Positions 1-10,884 of a stretch of 64,000 nt of DNA are shown here, in pieces (the first letter of the stretch is position 1; every line of letters starts with the position of its first letter). The stretch comes from Polytrichum commune (taxonomy: Eukaryota > Streptophyta > Polytrichopsida > Polytrichales > Polytrichaceae). Both the position numbers and the translations under genes were made by a program. The DNA lies in assembly GCA_950295325.1 (NCBI GenBank), contig OX485803.1, positions 58,915,554-58,979,553 of the forward strand. The letters run 5' to 3'. Under the pieces are notes generated by a model. That model did not search any database. It saw only the letters and a list, made by a program, of their open reading frames with translations, and had not been told where the DNA came from.

Positions 1-791
1 CGGGAAGCGGGAAATGGTGAGGAATGGAGTGGGAGTGGGAGTGGGAGGTGAATGGGTGTGATGGTGGGTTTGAGGATTGTGGTGTGTTGGTCATTGACGA
101 TGGTGTATGTGGCATCGCCGTGAGGTTCTGAGAGTTTTCAGCTGATCGTTGGGAATTAGTTTTCGTTTTGTTGTCGTTGGCACTTGTCACGGGGTTTTGC
201 CGTGGTTTCTAGTGTTGTGCGAACAGGGAGGGTTTGGGTGAGGTTTGTGGCTTCGAATGGGTTAGGGCATATGGGAGAGGCAGGGGTTTGGTATCCTCCT
301 GCTTCTGTTGTGTGTGGTTTGGTCGGTTTTGGTCAGTGCCACCATAACTCGGAATTTTTATGTTTGTTGAGGTTGAAATACATCGTATCGTGCCTCTGAT
401 GAGTTTTTGCTCTGGTCGATGATCGCGACATGTTTTTGATGTTGTAGTTCTTTCAAACTTCTCAGGCAGAGTGGGATAAGGAGAGCTTGTTGTTGTTGTT
501 GTCGTCGTCGTCGTCGTTGCTGCTGCTTCGGGGGGCGATTCTCGCGTGGCGTGTCCTTGCTCGTCTCGCTCGAATTGGAGTCCTGTTTCACACGATTTTT
601 CTGATTACCGTACTCCGCTTTTTAGAGGTTGCAGTTTCTTGTCCCATCAATGGTCTCGTTCTGTCTGGTATTGGTGTCATCGATGTTCCCTAACGAATAG
701 TTCATGAAAGCATAGGATGTCACTGATCAACATACAGAAATAATCAGGGTTTCTGGGGACAAGAGACCTTATCCACATTGTGGGAATGCAG
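1..791 (+). other. Probable 5' leader intron of gene A (upstream exon outside window)
   Basis: No coding sequence is supported here. Bases about 60-115 resemble the leader intron of gene B around 36840-36925: both carry a 'cattgacg' word followed by 'tgtggcatcgc', at a similar distance (about 600-680 bases) from the start codon. The stretch ends in 'tgcag' immediately before ATAAAATG, and gene B has 'tacag' before the same ATAAAATG, so both look like a 3' splice site five bases upstream of the start codon. By comparison with gene B, the donor and leader exon of gene A should lie at or just left of position 1. The intron is inferred; it rests on this comparison only. Confidence 0.5.
488..526 (+). 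repeat. Trinucleotide run (TTG)n(TCG)n(TGC)n
   Basis: Consecutive short runs of TTG, TCG and TGC lie in the probable leader intron of gene A. They open frames on both strands, but those frames have no family resemblance. Confidence 0.9.
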
Positions 792-796
792 ATAAA

Positions 797-3700
797 ATGC
801 CTAACCGCAGCCACAAGAAGCATGGGAGCAAGAAGCACCAGCCAGCGAGTCCAAGTTCTCGCCCGGATGTTGAGCTCACAGGAAGTGGTGACCTTGGGGG
901 TTTGGAGGATCTGAACAAGTCCGATCTTGATTCACCGACCCACGAAACGAATGGAGCTTTCAGAGATGGCTCTCTATCTCCTCGAGTCACCCCTCCTCGT
1001 GCATCAGGTGTGTGGGTGGTCTTTCACACGCCTTCAAATGTGGGCATGTGTGTCTATCTACACCTTTGTTAAGTGAGCTCCTCGTGAGACATATTTTATT
1101 GTCTTTCTTAATGGTTGAAGAAGTTGAGAACTCTCTGGGGTTAATTTGTAATCACGAAATGTCAACCATTCATCGTGACCACATGGAGATTACTAGGCCA
1201 TTGCATGCCATGAGCCAGGTCTCAAGCGTCCAGGCTTTTCCGGCTATCTCCTCATTTGCATTTCTTAATCTCTATCATTACCTCAATATGAATTGCCAGT
1301 TAAGATTCTACGTGGCACATTTTTTCAAGTGACACCTGTGGGTGGTGTTTTTCACGCCTTCAAATGTAGCCGTGTGTATTTATCTACACCGGTGGTTGAG
1401 CTCCTCTTGAGACATATCGTATTGTCTTTAACAACTTGGGATTCGCTTAGGTTAATTGTTCTTCAGAAAATGTTAACCCTTAAGCCACTAAGAGGCCCAG
1501 CCTGGGCCTCGTCAAGCACAAAAGCATGTATTTGAGCCACATACTTCCACTTTAGCCAATTGTGTCAAAAGTGACTCATCCTAAAATTATCCCACTCTTC
1601 AAGTGCAATTTACAAATCGGATGTATACCTTAACGATACTGAAGTTTTGGGCTCAAATACACAGCCTGGGTGACCTTGGATACAAATACATACTTCGTAT
1701 TTCGATTATCAATATCACAAATAAGTACTTCTAAGTATCTCCTTGACATAAGATAACATACTGAATAAAGTTTCAAACCATTAGAATAAGACTTGGTAGG
1801 GCTCGTAGAAATTATGTATATATGTCGTACATTGAGCCCTCGCATCTTTTAAGGGTTAATCGCTGATCATGACGCCATAGAAATTACTAGGCCCATTGCC
1901 TGCCATGAGTCAGGTCTCAAGAGCTCAGGCGTTTCTGGCTATCTTCTCATTTCCATATCTAAGTCCTGATCAGGACCTCAATGTAAATTCCCTCATGCGC
2001 TTCTACAGGGGCGACCTGGGAGACAGGTTGTGTAATCCTTAGCAGTGTCAGCAATTAGCATGTTCTTGAATAAATTCGAGAATGGTTTCCCTGTTATTGG
2101 TTAAAGAAGTATGATTATTGCAGACTTGGGAGGATATTTGCTTGTATCCTAAGATTCCACTACCTTGGTGGAGAGGAAATTGAACTATCTTGTTCAGTTT
2201 GCAAGGTTGGTAGTGTTGGCAGGTATGCCTATTGGAGAGAATTGTGCTTACGAGTGGTATTGCATTGCAGAGAAACTTTCAGCTTCACCTGGACGTAAAG
2301 GGTCAGGTGAATACATGGAGCCTCTGCACATGTCATCCTCCACCCCTGAGGATCCTAGAGTTGCAACTCTTCATGATTTGAATGATAAATTGGTGAGGCA
2401 AGTTTCAAGTCTGCGTACCGAAAAAGAGAACCTTAAATCACAGGTGGTGCAATTAGAGGGGGAGCTCACTGCTGTAAGCTACTCAACTTTCACTCGAGTA
2501 CATGATTTTTTGAATGGCTTGTTCGTATGGTATGCACTTTCAGAGAATTTAGAAGTGTCTAAATTCCATGAGTCATTTTTTTGTGTTCTCACAATAGGCT
2601 AGTGGGGACAAGATATGCATACCCTGTGGAACCAAGGAGATGCAAATTTGTTGTGCAGGCTAAAGATGCACATACGCAGATTCAGAGAGAGCTGGCCAAC
2701 CCTACCAGTGAAGTCATAAATGGGCATGGTTCAGAAGTAGAGTTTCTGGCATTGAAGGAGTTTGCTTCAACTGTCAGTAATGAGAAGGCTGCACTGGTTG
2801 AGGAGAGGAAGAGCCTAATTTCTGACAAAGCAAAGCTTGAAGATGTTGTGTTCAAGTCAAGGCAGCAACTTCAGGAGGCTGAGAGGTATGGAAAGGCTGC
2901 CAATGAAAGGTTGAGTAATCTGGAGAATGAGATTGAATTGCTCACAAGCAAGAACAAAGAGCTTGCTGATAAACAAATTGCAGAGGATGAATTTCTGTCC
3001 TTAAAGGACAAGTCCTCGAGACTTGGTCAGGAGAAATCTGCCTTAGTTGAAGAAAGAAACTCTCTTCTCTCAGACAAGACCAGTCTGGAGGATCTCTTGT
3101 CAAGGGCTGGAAAGGAGCGAGAGGAAGCAGAGAAATTCGCTGCAGCTGTCAAGGAAAGGGTGGAGACTCTGGAGAAAGAGGTAGAGTCTCTGACGAGTGA
3201 GAACAAAGAACTCACTAGTACTCAGATATCAGAAAAAGAATTTTTGTTGTTCAAGGAGAATGCGTCAAAGTTGAGCTTTGAGAAACAATCATGGATGAAA
3301 GAAAAAGAAGCACTCATGAAGGAGAAGATGAGCATGGAAGTGGAACTGAAAAAGTGCAAACAGGAGCTGGAGGGAGCTGAGCAGCATTATCATTCTGCTA
3401 AGAAGAGGGTGGAGAGCTTAGAGAAAGAGAATGATTCACTTTCAAGTGCAAATAAGGAACTGACGGAGTCGCAGATCTTGGAAGAAGAGTTTTCATCAGT
3501 AAAGGAAACTGCAGCAAGGCTGAGTTCTGAGAATGATACTTTGGTTGAGGAGAAGCAGTCTCTAGTTTCCAAGAATAGTGACTTGGAGACTGCTGTGGAG
3601 AAGTCCAGGCAGGAGGTTGAGGAAGCAGGGAAATTATATGTGGCTTCGAAAGAGAGAATGGAAAGTCTGAAGAAGGAGATGGAATCTTTGTCATCAAAGC

Positions 3701-5376
3701 TGATGCAAGAGAAGGCTAATCTGGAGAATGAGAAGAGCATTCTACTATCTGAGAAGGAGAAATTGGAAGAAGATGTGACCAAGTTGCGACAGGTAGTTGA
3801 GGAAGCTGAAAAGTCTGCCTCGAGTGCCCAAGAGAGAATGGCTGGATTGGAGAAAGAATTAGAGAGGATCAATGGGGATCTTTCAAGTGCCAAAAAGGTT
3901 GGTGGTCTCAAAGAGTTACAAATGCTTTTGAATTTTTCTGGACATATGCAGCATGAAGTTAACATCAAATACAGCCTATTTTACTTGTGCAGCAAATTTT
4001 GAATAAAACCCATGAAATGCATAAGGTAAAGTCTGGTAAGAGGCATGCTGTAAGAGACAGTGAGTATTCTAGAAAATATATCTTTACGTGATCCTGAAAT
4101 GAATGTGCACTAAGTGGTCATGATTGGTTATTGGGTCCAGTCAATTGAGGAGCTTGAGGCCGAGAAAGAGATGGCAAAGCAATCGAACACCAGATTAGAA
4201 GCTGCGTTGGCAGAGGAACACTCAATGAGAGAAGCATTGGTTGCTGAGAAGGAGGAACTCAACAATAAGTTCAGGGAGTTGCAGAATCACATATCAGTCA
4301 TGAAGGATGAACTGCATGTCTCGAAATTGGATGCAGTGAAGTTGGGTGAAACACTTGATAGTAAGAGTCGGGAATTTGATGCAACAGTGGAGTCTCACAA
4401 GAGCACATTTTCCAAATTGCAAGAGGAGCTAGATGTGGTGAACATCAGAGCTGCAGAGCTTGCCGAAAATCTTGAGAGAGAGATACAAGTGCGGGAGTTG
4501 ATAGAGGAGGAATCGGCTGAGAAGTTGGACAGCCTGGAGGTCACTATCATTGGATTACGAGATGAAGTAAAACGGGCAAGGAATGATACCGCTGGTGCTA
4601 CTGAAATGCTCGACACCAGGACCAGAGAATCCAGCAAGAAGATCAAGAAGCTTGAGGCCACTGTACAGAATTTACAAGATGAACTAAAACATGCAAGGAG
4701 TGACGCAATTGGTGCTTCTGAAATGCTCGAGACCAGGACCAGGGAATCCAACAAGAAGATCAAGGATCTTGAAGACACTGTACAGAACTTGCAAGATCAA
4801 CTAAAACATGCAAGGAGTGATGCATCCGGTGCGTCTGACATGCTTGAGACCAGGACGAGAGAATTCAGCGAGAAGATCAAGGAGCTTGAGGCAACTGTAC
4901 AGAACTTGCAAGATGAACTAATACATGCAAGGAATGATGCAACCGGTGCTTCTGAAATTCTCGAGACCAGGACCAGAGAATTCAACACACAGATCAAGGA
5001 TCTTGAGGCTACTGTACTGAGTTTGCAAGATGAATTAAAACATGCAAGGAGTGATGCAGCTCTTTCTTCTGAAATGCTCGAGAGGAGGACTAAGGAATTC
5101 AGCACACAGATCAAGGATCTTGAGGCCACTGTACAGAACTTGCAAAATAAGTTGAGAACAGCAACAAGCAAAGTGGATGAAGTGGAAGAGAAGTTGAGTA
5201 TTCAAACCAGAGAGTTTGCTGAAAAGACACAGGAACATGAAGCAGATCTGTTGAACTTGCAACGGGAGCTGGATGCTACAAAGTCCAGAGAAGCTGAAAT
5301 TTCCATGTCAAACTCAAAGTCAACTTATTCACAGTTAATTTTTAAATTCATCTCCAGTTGCTCCAACAACCCTTAA
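797..5376 (+). CDS. Gene A: long coiled-coil protein, diverged tandem copy of gene B without membrane anchor
   Basis: Four coding exons read together: 797-1007, 2271-2473, 2659-3897, 4141-5376 (962 residues, stop at 5374-5376). Every junction is GT-AG, and positions and phases (1, 0, 0) match gene B. The start was chosen because both copies have GATAAAATGCC with an Asn/His/Lys-rich N-terminus. Residues 1-70 are polar and low in complexity. Residues 71-138 hold a motif shared with B (LHDLNDKL, then SLRTE). Residues 139-551 are coiled coil in 83-residue repeats, and 697-930 are six 39-residue repeats. Similarity to B stops near residue 937; a 25-residue unrelated tail follows, and no membrane span is visible. 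Divergence from B is large (roughly 60% identity in exon 2 by eye), yet the frame is open throughout, which suggests selection. It is probably a cytosolic scaffold or tether-like protein. The exact function is not recognised, and the last exon could have been lost or could be spliced differently. Confidence 0.8.
1008..1432 (+). repeat. Local duplication inside intron 1 of gene A
   Basis: About 100 bases at 1008-1110 recur at 1333-1432: 'cacgccttcaaatgt', 'tatctacacc' and 'gagctcctc' occur in the same order. A following block at about 1150-1290 recurs at about 1865-1990 ('attactaggccc', 'gccatgag', 'caggtctcaag'). The intron was therefore lengthened by duplication and then by the insertion at 1477-1855. 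This explains why intron 1 is 1263 bases here and 764 bases in gene B. Confidence 0.7.
1477..1855. mobile_element. TTAA-flanked miniature element (possibly piggyBac-like) in intron 1 of gene A
   Basis: The ends are CCCTTAA... and ...TTAAGGG, and TTAA lies directly outside on both sides (1473-1476 and 1856-1859). The duplicated, uninterrupted intron block near 1160 shows the empty-site context ('aaatgtcaacc' running straight into 'attcatcgtgac'). A TTAA target duplication and termini starting with CCC are the known signature of piggyBac-type elements. The terminal repeat is only about 7-8 bases, so the family assignment is tentative. No coding capacity is visible. Confidence 0.45.
2734..3729 (+). 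repeat. 249-bp (83-residue) coding repeat, four units, gene A exon 3
   Basis: Units begin at 2734, 2983, 3232 and 3481, exactly 249 bases apart. Each encodes a module that opens with an acidic-F-x-x-(L/F/V)-K-(E/D) motif, continues with a VEE(R/K)xSL-like segment and ends with a NKEL segment. A degenerate fifth stretch runs to the exon end at 3897. Gene B has the same module order, so the repeat is older than the gene duplication. Confidence 0.9.
4576..5277 (+). repeat. 117-bp (39-residue) coding repeat, six units, gene A exon 4
   Basis: Units begin at 4576, 4693, 4810, 4927, 5044 and 5161, exactly 117 bases apart. Each starts with A(R/T)xD-like residues, then a MLxTRTRE-like core and LEATVQNLQDEL. 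The first five are very similar to one another, while the sixth matches the second unit of gene B. Gene B has two units here (40917-41150), so gene A gained about four. Thirty-nine residues equal four heptads plus one hendecad, so the hydrophobic stripe can continue across unit borders. Confidence 0.92.
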
Positions 5377-7233
5377 TCTGGCTTTAGGGGTTTGTGGGCA
5401 TAACAAGAAACGCATCTAGCGTTTACGTTTTTGACTTGTAATTAATAGAATTGCCAGTGGCTGAATCAAACTTGGCAACATAGAAACTATACTCAAGCCA
5501 TACTTATTCGTGCAATTTGGGCGAAGATCTTGTGATAAGCCATTGTTGAAAAGCTTGAATGTCAGTTTCCTAGCTAGAATCTTTTCCTTTCGTTATATAA
5601 ACTCTGTACAATGACTTTTGATATCAAGGGATGGAGGTAGCATTTGCATGGTTTCCACATCGACATCCATTTCCAAGTAAAGTTAGCAAGTTACAAAGTG
5701 AATGTCCAGGACTGCCACCTTAGCTTAGTGACATTGAACAACCCTACGTGGGCAAGACTGATGTAAAAACACTCTGTTAACAAGATTTGAGAGATGTGCT
5801 AGAGCTTTGTCAAGTGTATGAACCATCAATCATCTATTTGAGTTGTGCACAGTAAGTGGATATGAAGTTAAATTACCTTTGATGTGCACAGACTATGGAC
5901 ATTCCTCAAAAGGCTTCCATTCAAAACTGGAGATGTAATCTGGAAACCTCTGGTATAGAGCTGCCCTTCGCGAAGGTTGGACATTTACCTGTAACAATTC
6001 ACGTGCACACGAGGCTGGTGTTCTCTTCTACACTGCAATAAACGCAGCTGAGCAGGAATCCACAAACTAGCAAACTAACAAACTGTCAAACTTTTCATAT
6101 CGAGAAACATTCCAAGTAATGAGATCCACTTATAGGCAGGACCAAGTCGAGCCACCCTCTCTCTGGCCATGGCTCGTCATAGCAACCCCGCTTAACATGT
6201 CCGCAACGCTAACCCTAGATCGAGAACCTTGTAACGCATATAAGAGAAGACAAAAAAGAAAAAAGAAAAAAAATCGTTTTGATGCAATGATAGATTATAA
6301 TCCATTCGGTCGAAGTCCCTCAACACGTCCCTCAATCACCGATCCGTGGTCAATGCAAGCCAAGTAAACAGAACTTCACAGACACCTTCATTAGGTTTCG
6401 TGCATTTAGGGCAGAGTCGACCATCCAAATTGTCTGGCTCTCAAGGTGCCGGATCTTAGAGCCTGCATTGCACCTCATCTGCTATTACCTAAAAGAGACC
6501 TGGAGTAGGTACGGCAGCTCAAGCAGATGCCCTTTGAAAAAATCATGACACAAGACGTTGTAAGTTTGCATTTTCTGGAAGACACACATTGACTCATCTG
6601 TCTTGCTACCAGAGTGATCGATCCACAACCAGAAGGAAACCAAACCCAATCACAACCTCGAGGCCACAAGAAGATCCAGTGGGGATCAGGAACATGAGTC
6701 CCGGCTTGGAGTAAGCTTCGAGGCCAAAAGATCAGCCAATGTAACTTGCAGAGCTAAGGTTTTCTCCAAGTGTATGATTTTTTCGTAACTGGTTGTGAAA
6801 GGCCACACCATTTATCCAATTTCCTGAATCTAGTGTCCCACAAAATAAGTTGCACTCAAGGGGCACATCAGTATATGTATGTACGACACGTGAACGGAAG
6901 TGTAGACTCAGCTAAACCAAATGCTGACGCAACTTGGATGTGGAAATTTGAGGCCACCACCAACTTTCTGTACAAATTGTACGAGCTCGCAGTGATCACA
7001 AAGGCAGTAACTTTGTTGTTGTTGTTCCCGTACAGTCGTCTTGGAATTGTGTGCTTCGATGTTTTTTTATGGTTTTGGAAAAGGGGTTTCATCCGAGTCA
7101 GTTTAGTACGACTTGGGTAATTATTTTATGGCAGGCATGGGCCTGGCAGGTATGGAATATAGATCGGTAGTCTGGACAGAGTTGTCAGACCAGTTTCTCA
7201 AACACAGTCAGGGATCATCCAGGAATTGCGGAA
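5377..7233. other. Region after gene A; no gene or clear element seen
   Basis: I see only short unsupported frames. A TATATAAA-like word occurs near 5595 and an A-rich stretch near 6250-6275. The membrane-anchor exon of gene B (41801-42204) has no recognisable counterpart here. Part of this may be the 3' untranslated region of gene A. Confidence 0.5.
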
Positions 7234-7835
7234 CAGTGTCTGGGGAGGATTTTGGGCATAAGCGATCGAGAGCCTTGTGTTTCCAAGTCCAACCGGTTAC
7301 ATGTTGACATCTTTCGGTTCTCCTTCAATAATTTGAGGTATAATCTCCAAACTCCTTTTAAATGATCGGTAATTTTCCTAAAGTCTTGAACTTCAACCGG
7401 TTATCCTCAAACTCATCGGGTTCATATGGAACTACACTAAATATGAAATTTAGTGTCACCAAATTCTAATTGTTTTGCTCAATACTAATTGTAAACCACA
7501 GTATAGTACCACCAACACTTCATGTTCACCAAACATTATTTGTCATTCCTTGTAAAAACAATTTGGGGGATTATTGTTTCACGGTGTTCCAATGACCACC
7601 ACTTACCAAGTGACTTTTCATACAAATTTCAATCACCCATGACAAAATTTCATTACAAGTTGCTGACAAGAGAAGGTAGCATTTTGGGCAATAAATGAAC
7701 TCGTCAATCATCCATGAGAGTATTTGTTCACCTTTTCATAAGAAGTGTCATCTGAAAAGTTACCGTAGTCACATAAAATACCATATGACACTGACTGTCA
7801 TATTTAGTGTAGCTGTCCGTTCTCCCTGTTCATTG
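7234..7835 (+). mobile_element. hAT-type MITE, family C copy 1 (with a nested MITE)
   Basis: It starts with CAGTGTCTGGGGAGG, contains the family words 'tccaaccggttac' and 'gttgacatcttt', and is split at 7433-7811 by a TA-flanked MITE. After that MITE it resumes with 'gctgtccgttctccctg'. Imperfect 8-base flanks (ttgcggaa / ctgcagaa) are consistent with hAT. The boundaries are set by comparison with the clean copy at 25503-25728. Confidence 0.65.
7433..7811 (-). mobile_element. TA-flanked MITE, family E copy, nested in a hAT MITE
   Basis: Terminal repeats read TACACTAAATAT... and ...ATTTAGTGTA. The inner sequence matches, in reverse, the copies at 35156, 45571 and 55085 (for example 'caatactaattgtaaacc' and 'ttcatccattggcc'-type words). 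The host hAT family reads 'gcaactaac' when uninterrupted, so the duplicated target is TA, as in Tc1/mariner-type (Stowaway-like) elements. Confidence 0.75.
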
Positions 7836-7965
7836 CTGCAGAACTGTTGAGTTAAGTGCCCAGGCTTCTGATATTTGTAGGTCCAACTACATGGTGCTCT
7901 CCCATCTCAAAGATATCTGGCATGCAATTTTCCAGACCTCCATGGCACAAGTCTCTAACGAATAT

Positions 7966-7989
7966 GAGAGAGAGAGAGAGAGAGAGAGA
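7966..7989 (+). repeat. (GA)n microsatellite
   Basis: About 12 dinucleotide units are seen. Confidence 0.95.
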
Positions 7990-8074
7990 ATATGAGCGTA
8001 CCAGTGTTGGTCTGGCATTGTCTTCTTTTGTTTTACCATTCAGGTATCTGTAAAGAGGGTTTCGTGTTGTTTGA

Positions 8075-8428
8075 TACTAGTACTAGGTTTATGCTATTAA
8101 TTTGCAAAGGGCCTCACCTAGATGCCTAACGGTTTAGTAATGTCACGTCTGCTACTTGTCAACATGACACTATTTGTCATTCTAACTTTTTGAAATGCAA
8201 ACTATTTACATTAAAACATTGAGCGTAGCACATTGGGGTGTTTGAGATGATTAATTTTGTGCTACAAAAATGTACTATCAAACATGCAAATGACAAGTGT
8301 CATGTAGTTACACTAACGTTCAACTAATTGTTGGTTATTAGAGTGACCTAAGATAGGTCTCATAATTGTAGGGTGTGTGACACTATTGGTTAGGTGACAC
8401 TAAATACCATAAATAATGTAGTGTGTGG
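8075..8428 (-). mobile_element. TA/MITE family with GGTATTTAGTGTCA end, reverse copy
   Basis: In reverse it matches the full element at 44324-44922. The right end reads 'gtgacactaaataccataaa', and 'tttgcaaagggcctcac' corresponds to the segment near 44880. The left terminal repeat is too worn to place exactly. Confidence 0.6.
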
Positions 8429-8454
8429 ATATTTGATGGTATTCTTTTTGGGGG

Positions 8455-8705
8455 GGGGATATGTACCATTCAGGTCTATATACCGTGCAAACACCTTCAT
8501 GCTTAGGCAAACTCACCCTTGTATCAATATGATTTAAAATGGTAATTACAATATTTAAAGACTTTCTCACCTTGACATACCCCCAAAAATCGATTGTAAA
8601 TCACAATTGTCATACCCACATATAGGTTCTTTGATATTGTCAGTGGCGTTGATTATTGATACCATACATTCACTTATGTACCAAACCAATATTATCACGT
8701 ACCTC
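8455..8705 (+). repeat. Dispersed repeat, family I copy 1
   Basis: It matches 53475-53740: shared words include 'gtatcaatatgattt', 'tctcaccttga' and 'taggttctttgata'. No terminal repeats could be placed, and the type is unknown. Confidence 0.6.
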
Positions 8706-10159
8706 TCATCCATCCAACATAAAAACTTGGATCTCTATAGGTTTGTGATGGAGTCGTCTCAAATGACTTGTACTATCAACTAACAGTACTAACCTCCGGA
8801 CTACATACTATTCTAGGACTTTTATGTTGGATAAATGTGAGGTATGTTTGTACATGAGTTTGAATTCCATCACTCCCAAATACTCGTGTCCAAATTTGTA
8901 AAGGCTCGTATTTTTAGTATTCGATTCAATGCCCCAAGGGGGGGGGACTCTTCATTGGAAACCTAAATAACGTGCTTGATCATTATGAAATTAAACCCCC
9001 TATATATGAGAACTTTGTAGAGAAAAACAAATGTATACTTACTAATGGCATACTAGAAAATGGACTCATGCATTTATACTAAGCTTTTTAATTTAATGTG
9101 ATAAATACCTCCACTACATATACAAAATATAAATCATAAATTAAATAAGCCTTTAATACACATAAAATTCACTTTCACTTTCCACTGAGAAAGTCATTAA
9201 ATGCTTTTCATCCATTGCGCGTAACTCAACGATTGTATCAAACAAACAAAGACAAGAGCATAATAAGTTAGCCACAATCTAGAGAGAAAATATCAAGGAA
9301 TCCCATGAGTGCTCCAATAGCCTCTTGTATGTAAATTCTAAAAACCTAGAACCCAAATGAAAACCCTAACAAGAACACACGGTAGTCATTAAGGACTATG
9401 ACCATATGACAACAATAGATGAATGTGAATTGGATGAAACTAACACTTATATTCTCAAAAAAAATCTCTAAACTTTAGGGCCCCTTTTTGTACATCTACC
9501 TTTACTTGAAAAAAAATCCAATAGCCTTTAAAAAATGTACACACTAGAGAAATTTAATACCTCTCCCTTATCTACACTATGTATGCTAATGCCTCAGAGA
9601 GAAGAAACGTTGACCCTACGATCAGCGTGAAATGGGTTTAGGGGTTTAGGGGTTTAGTATGCTATTGCCTCAAATAATGCCCCTTCTTACACTCACATGA
9701 GTTTGCACATGGTATGAAGAGTCCACCCCCTGGGTTCAATGCCCACTCCAATAGCAACTTAATTTGTAAGTTGTGTAGCTCACAAAATAGCTATGTAACT
9801 ACAATACATTCTTGCAGATCCTTGGGTAGTCTAATTCAATTTGTGTTTGATCAACTTTGAAACTCCATTTCCCAACTAATTACAGCAATAAGGCATGAGC
9901 TTGCGACTATGATCAAGGTGAAGCATCCCTCGTTCACATTAACCCTGGAGGCTAGTGTCGTCTCTCTCTCTCCAAAAACAAGGCCATAATTCCATGCAAG
10001 TAATAACTCACATGCAAAACGCAAACTTGATGTTACCACAAACATACTATATTTGTCTAATATTGCTTTTGTTTCACACACCTCAGTGGGAGTGAACTTG
10101 AAATAATCAGCTGACTTGCGGCACGGGAGAGACACAGGCTTGTCTAAAGGGGTCACTAA
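8706..10159. other. Gap without a recognised gene
   Basis: AT-rich sequence with poly-G and poly-A runs. Only the telomere-like run at 9634 stands out. Short frames on both strands lack family resemblance. Confidence 0.5.
9634..9657 (+). repeat. Short interstitial telomere-like run (TTTAGGGG)
   Basis: Three consecutive TTTAGGGG-like units are present. The usual plant telomere unit is TTTAGGG; this run is one G longer per unit and very short. Confidence 0.7.
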
Positions 10160-10659
10160 GGGCCACTCTACACACAAGACTGAGAGCCCGTGACCATTAC
10201 ACTTCAAGCACTCTCATTGGTGGAAAAGGCGGAGCCGGTCCAAGTTCGCTACTTTACGCTTGAGGGACCAACGGAGTATGTGGCTGCAAGATGGATGTAA
10301 AGTCTACATGGATTCCTACATGGCATCGAATGGATCATGTTTCATGGTCACTTGGACTATTTTCAAAAAACCGCCTCTTGGAGGTAGGCCTAACACAAAA
10401 GCGGGAGACCATGGCACTCTGAGCACTCAAATTCCGTTGATTTATTTTATTTTATCATGTGTGAGGAACCCACATGAATATAAATTCATCGAAATAGCAG
10501 TTGGTTGAGGGCCTAGTCACGGATGACTTCACACTACACTTGAGGATCCGTGACCAGACTACATGCTTTTGGAGGTGTCTTGGGATGGCCTTAAGACACT
10601 CTCTTTTGGGCTCTCACAAGTTCATGGTCATGGTTGTTGGCTCGTGTGTGAAGTGGCCC
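10160..10659 (+). mobile_element. PIF/Harbinger-type MITE, GGGCCACTTCACAC family, copy 1
   Basis: The left end is GGGCCACTCTACACAC and the right end GTGTGTGAAGTGGCCC, flanked by TAA (10157-10159 and 10660-10662). A 3-base TAA/TTA duplication and GGGCC-type ends are characteristic of PIF/Harbinger. There is no transposase frame. A related copy lies in opposite orientation 225 bases downstream. Confidence 0.85.
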
Positions 10660-10884
10660 TAATGTATGTACAAACTACTATAGATTTTTGTGTTCAAAAT
10701 AAATACATAAAGCATGGTACATTCTAAAAGATATTGACCACTTCAGGGAGGGTGTTCGTGATAGGTGCTTCTACTTTACAGATAGCGTACTGGAGATATT
10801 TTGTTGAAATCGGCCAGTGAATGTTTTAGTATCAAACAAGTGAAGTGGCTTCTTCTAAACAAAATGCATAGCTCGTACACATCA

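Noticed and set aside
3027-3968. Long serine-rich frames on the minus strand opposite gene A (and 39024-40109, 40736-41074 opposite gene B)
   Set aside because: These are mirror images of GAG/AAG/CTG-rich coiled-coil codons. They lack splice-consistent structure and are not independent genes.
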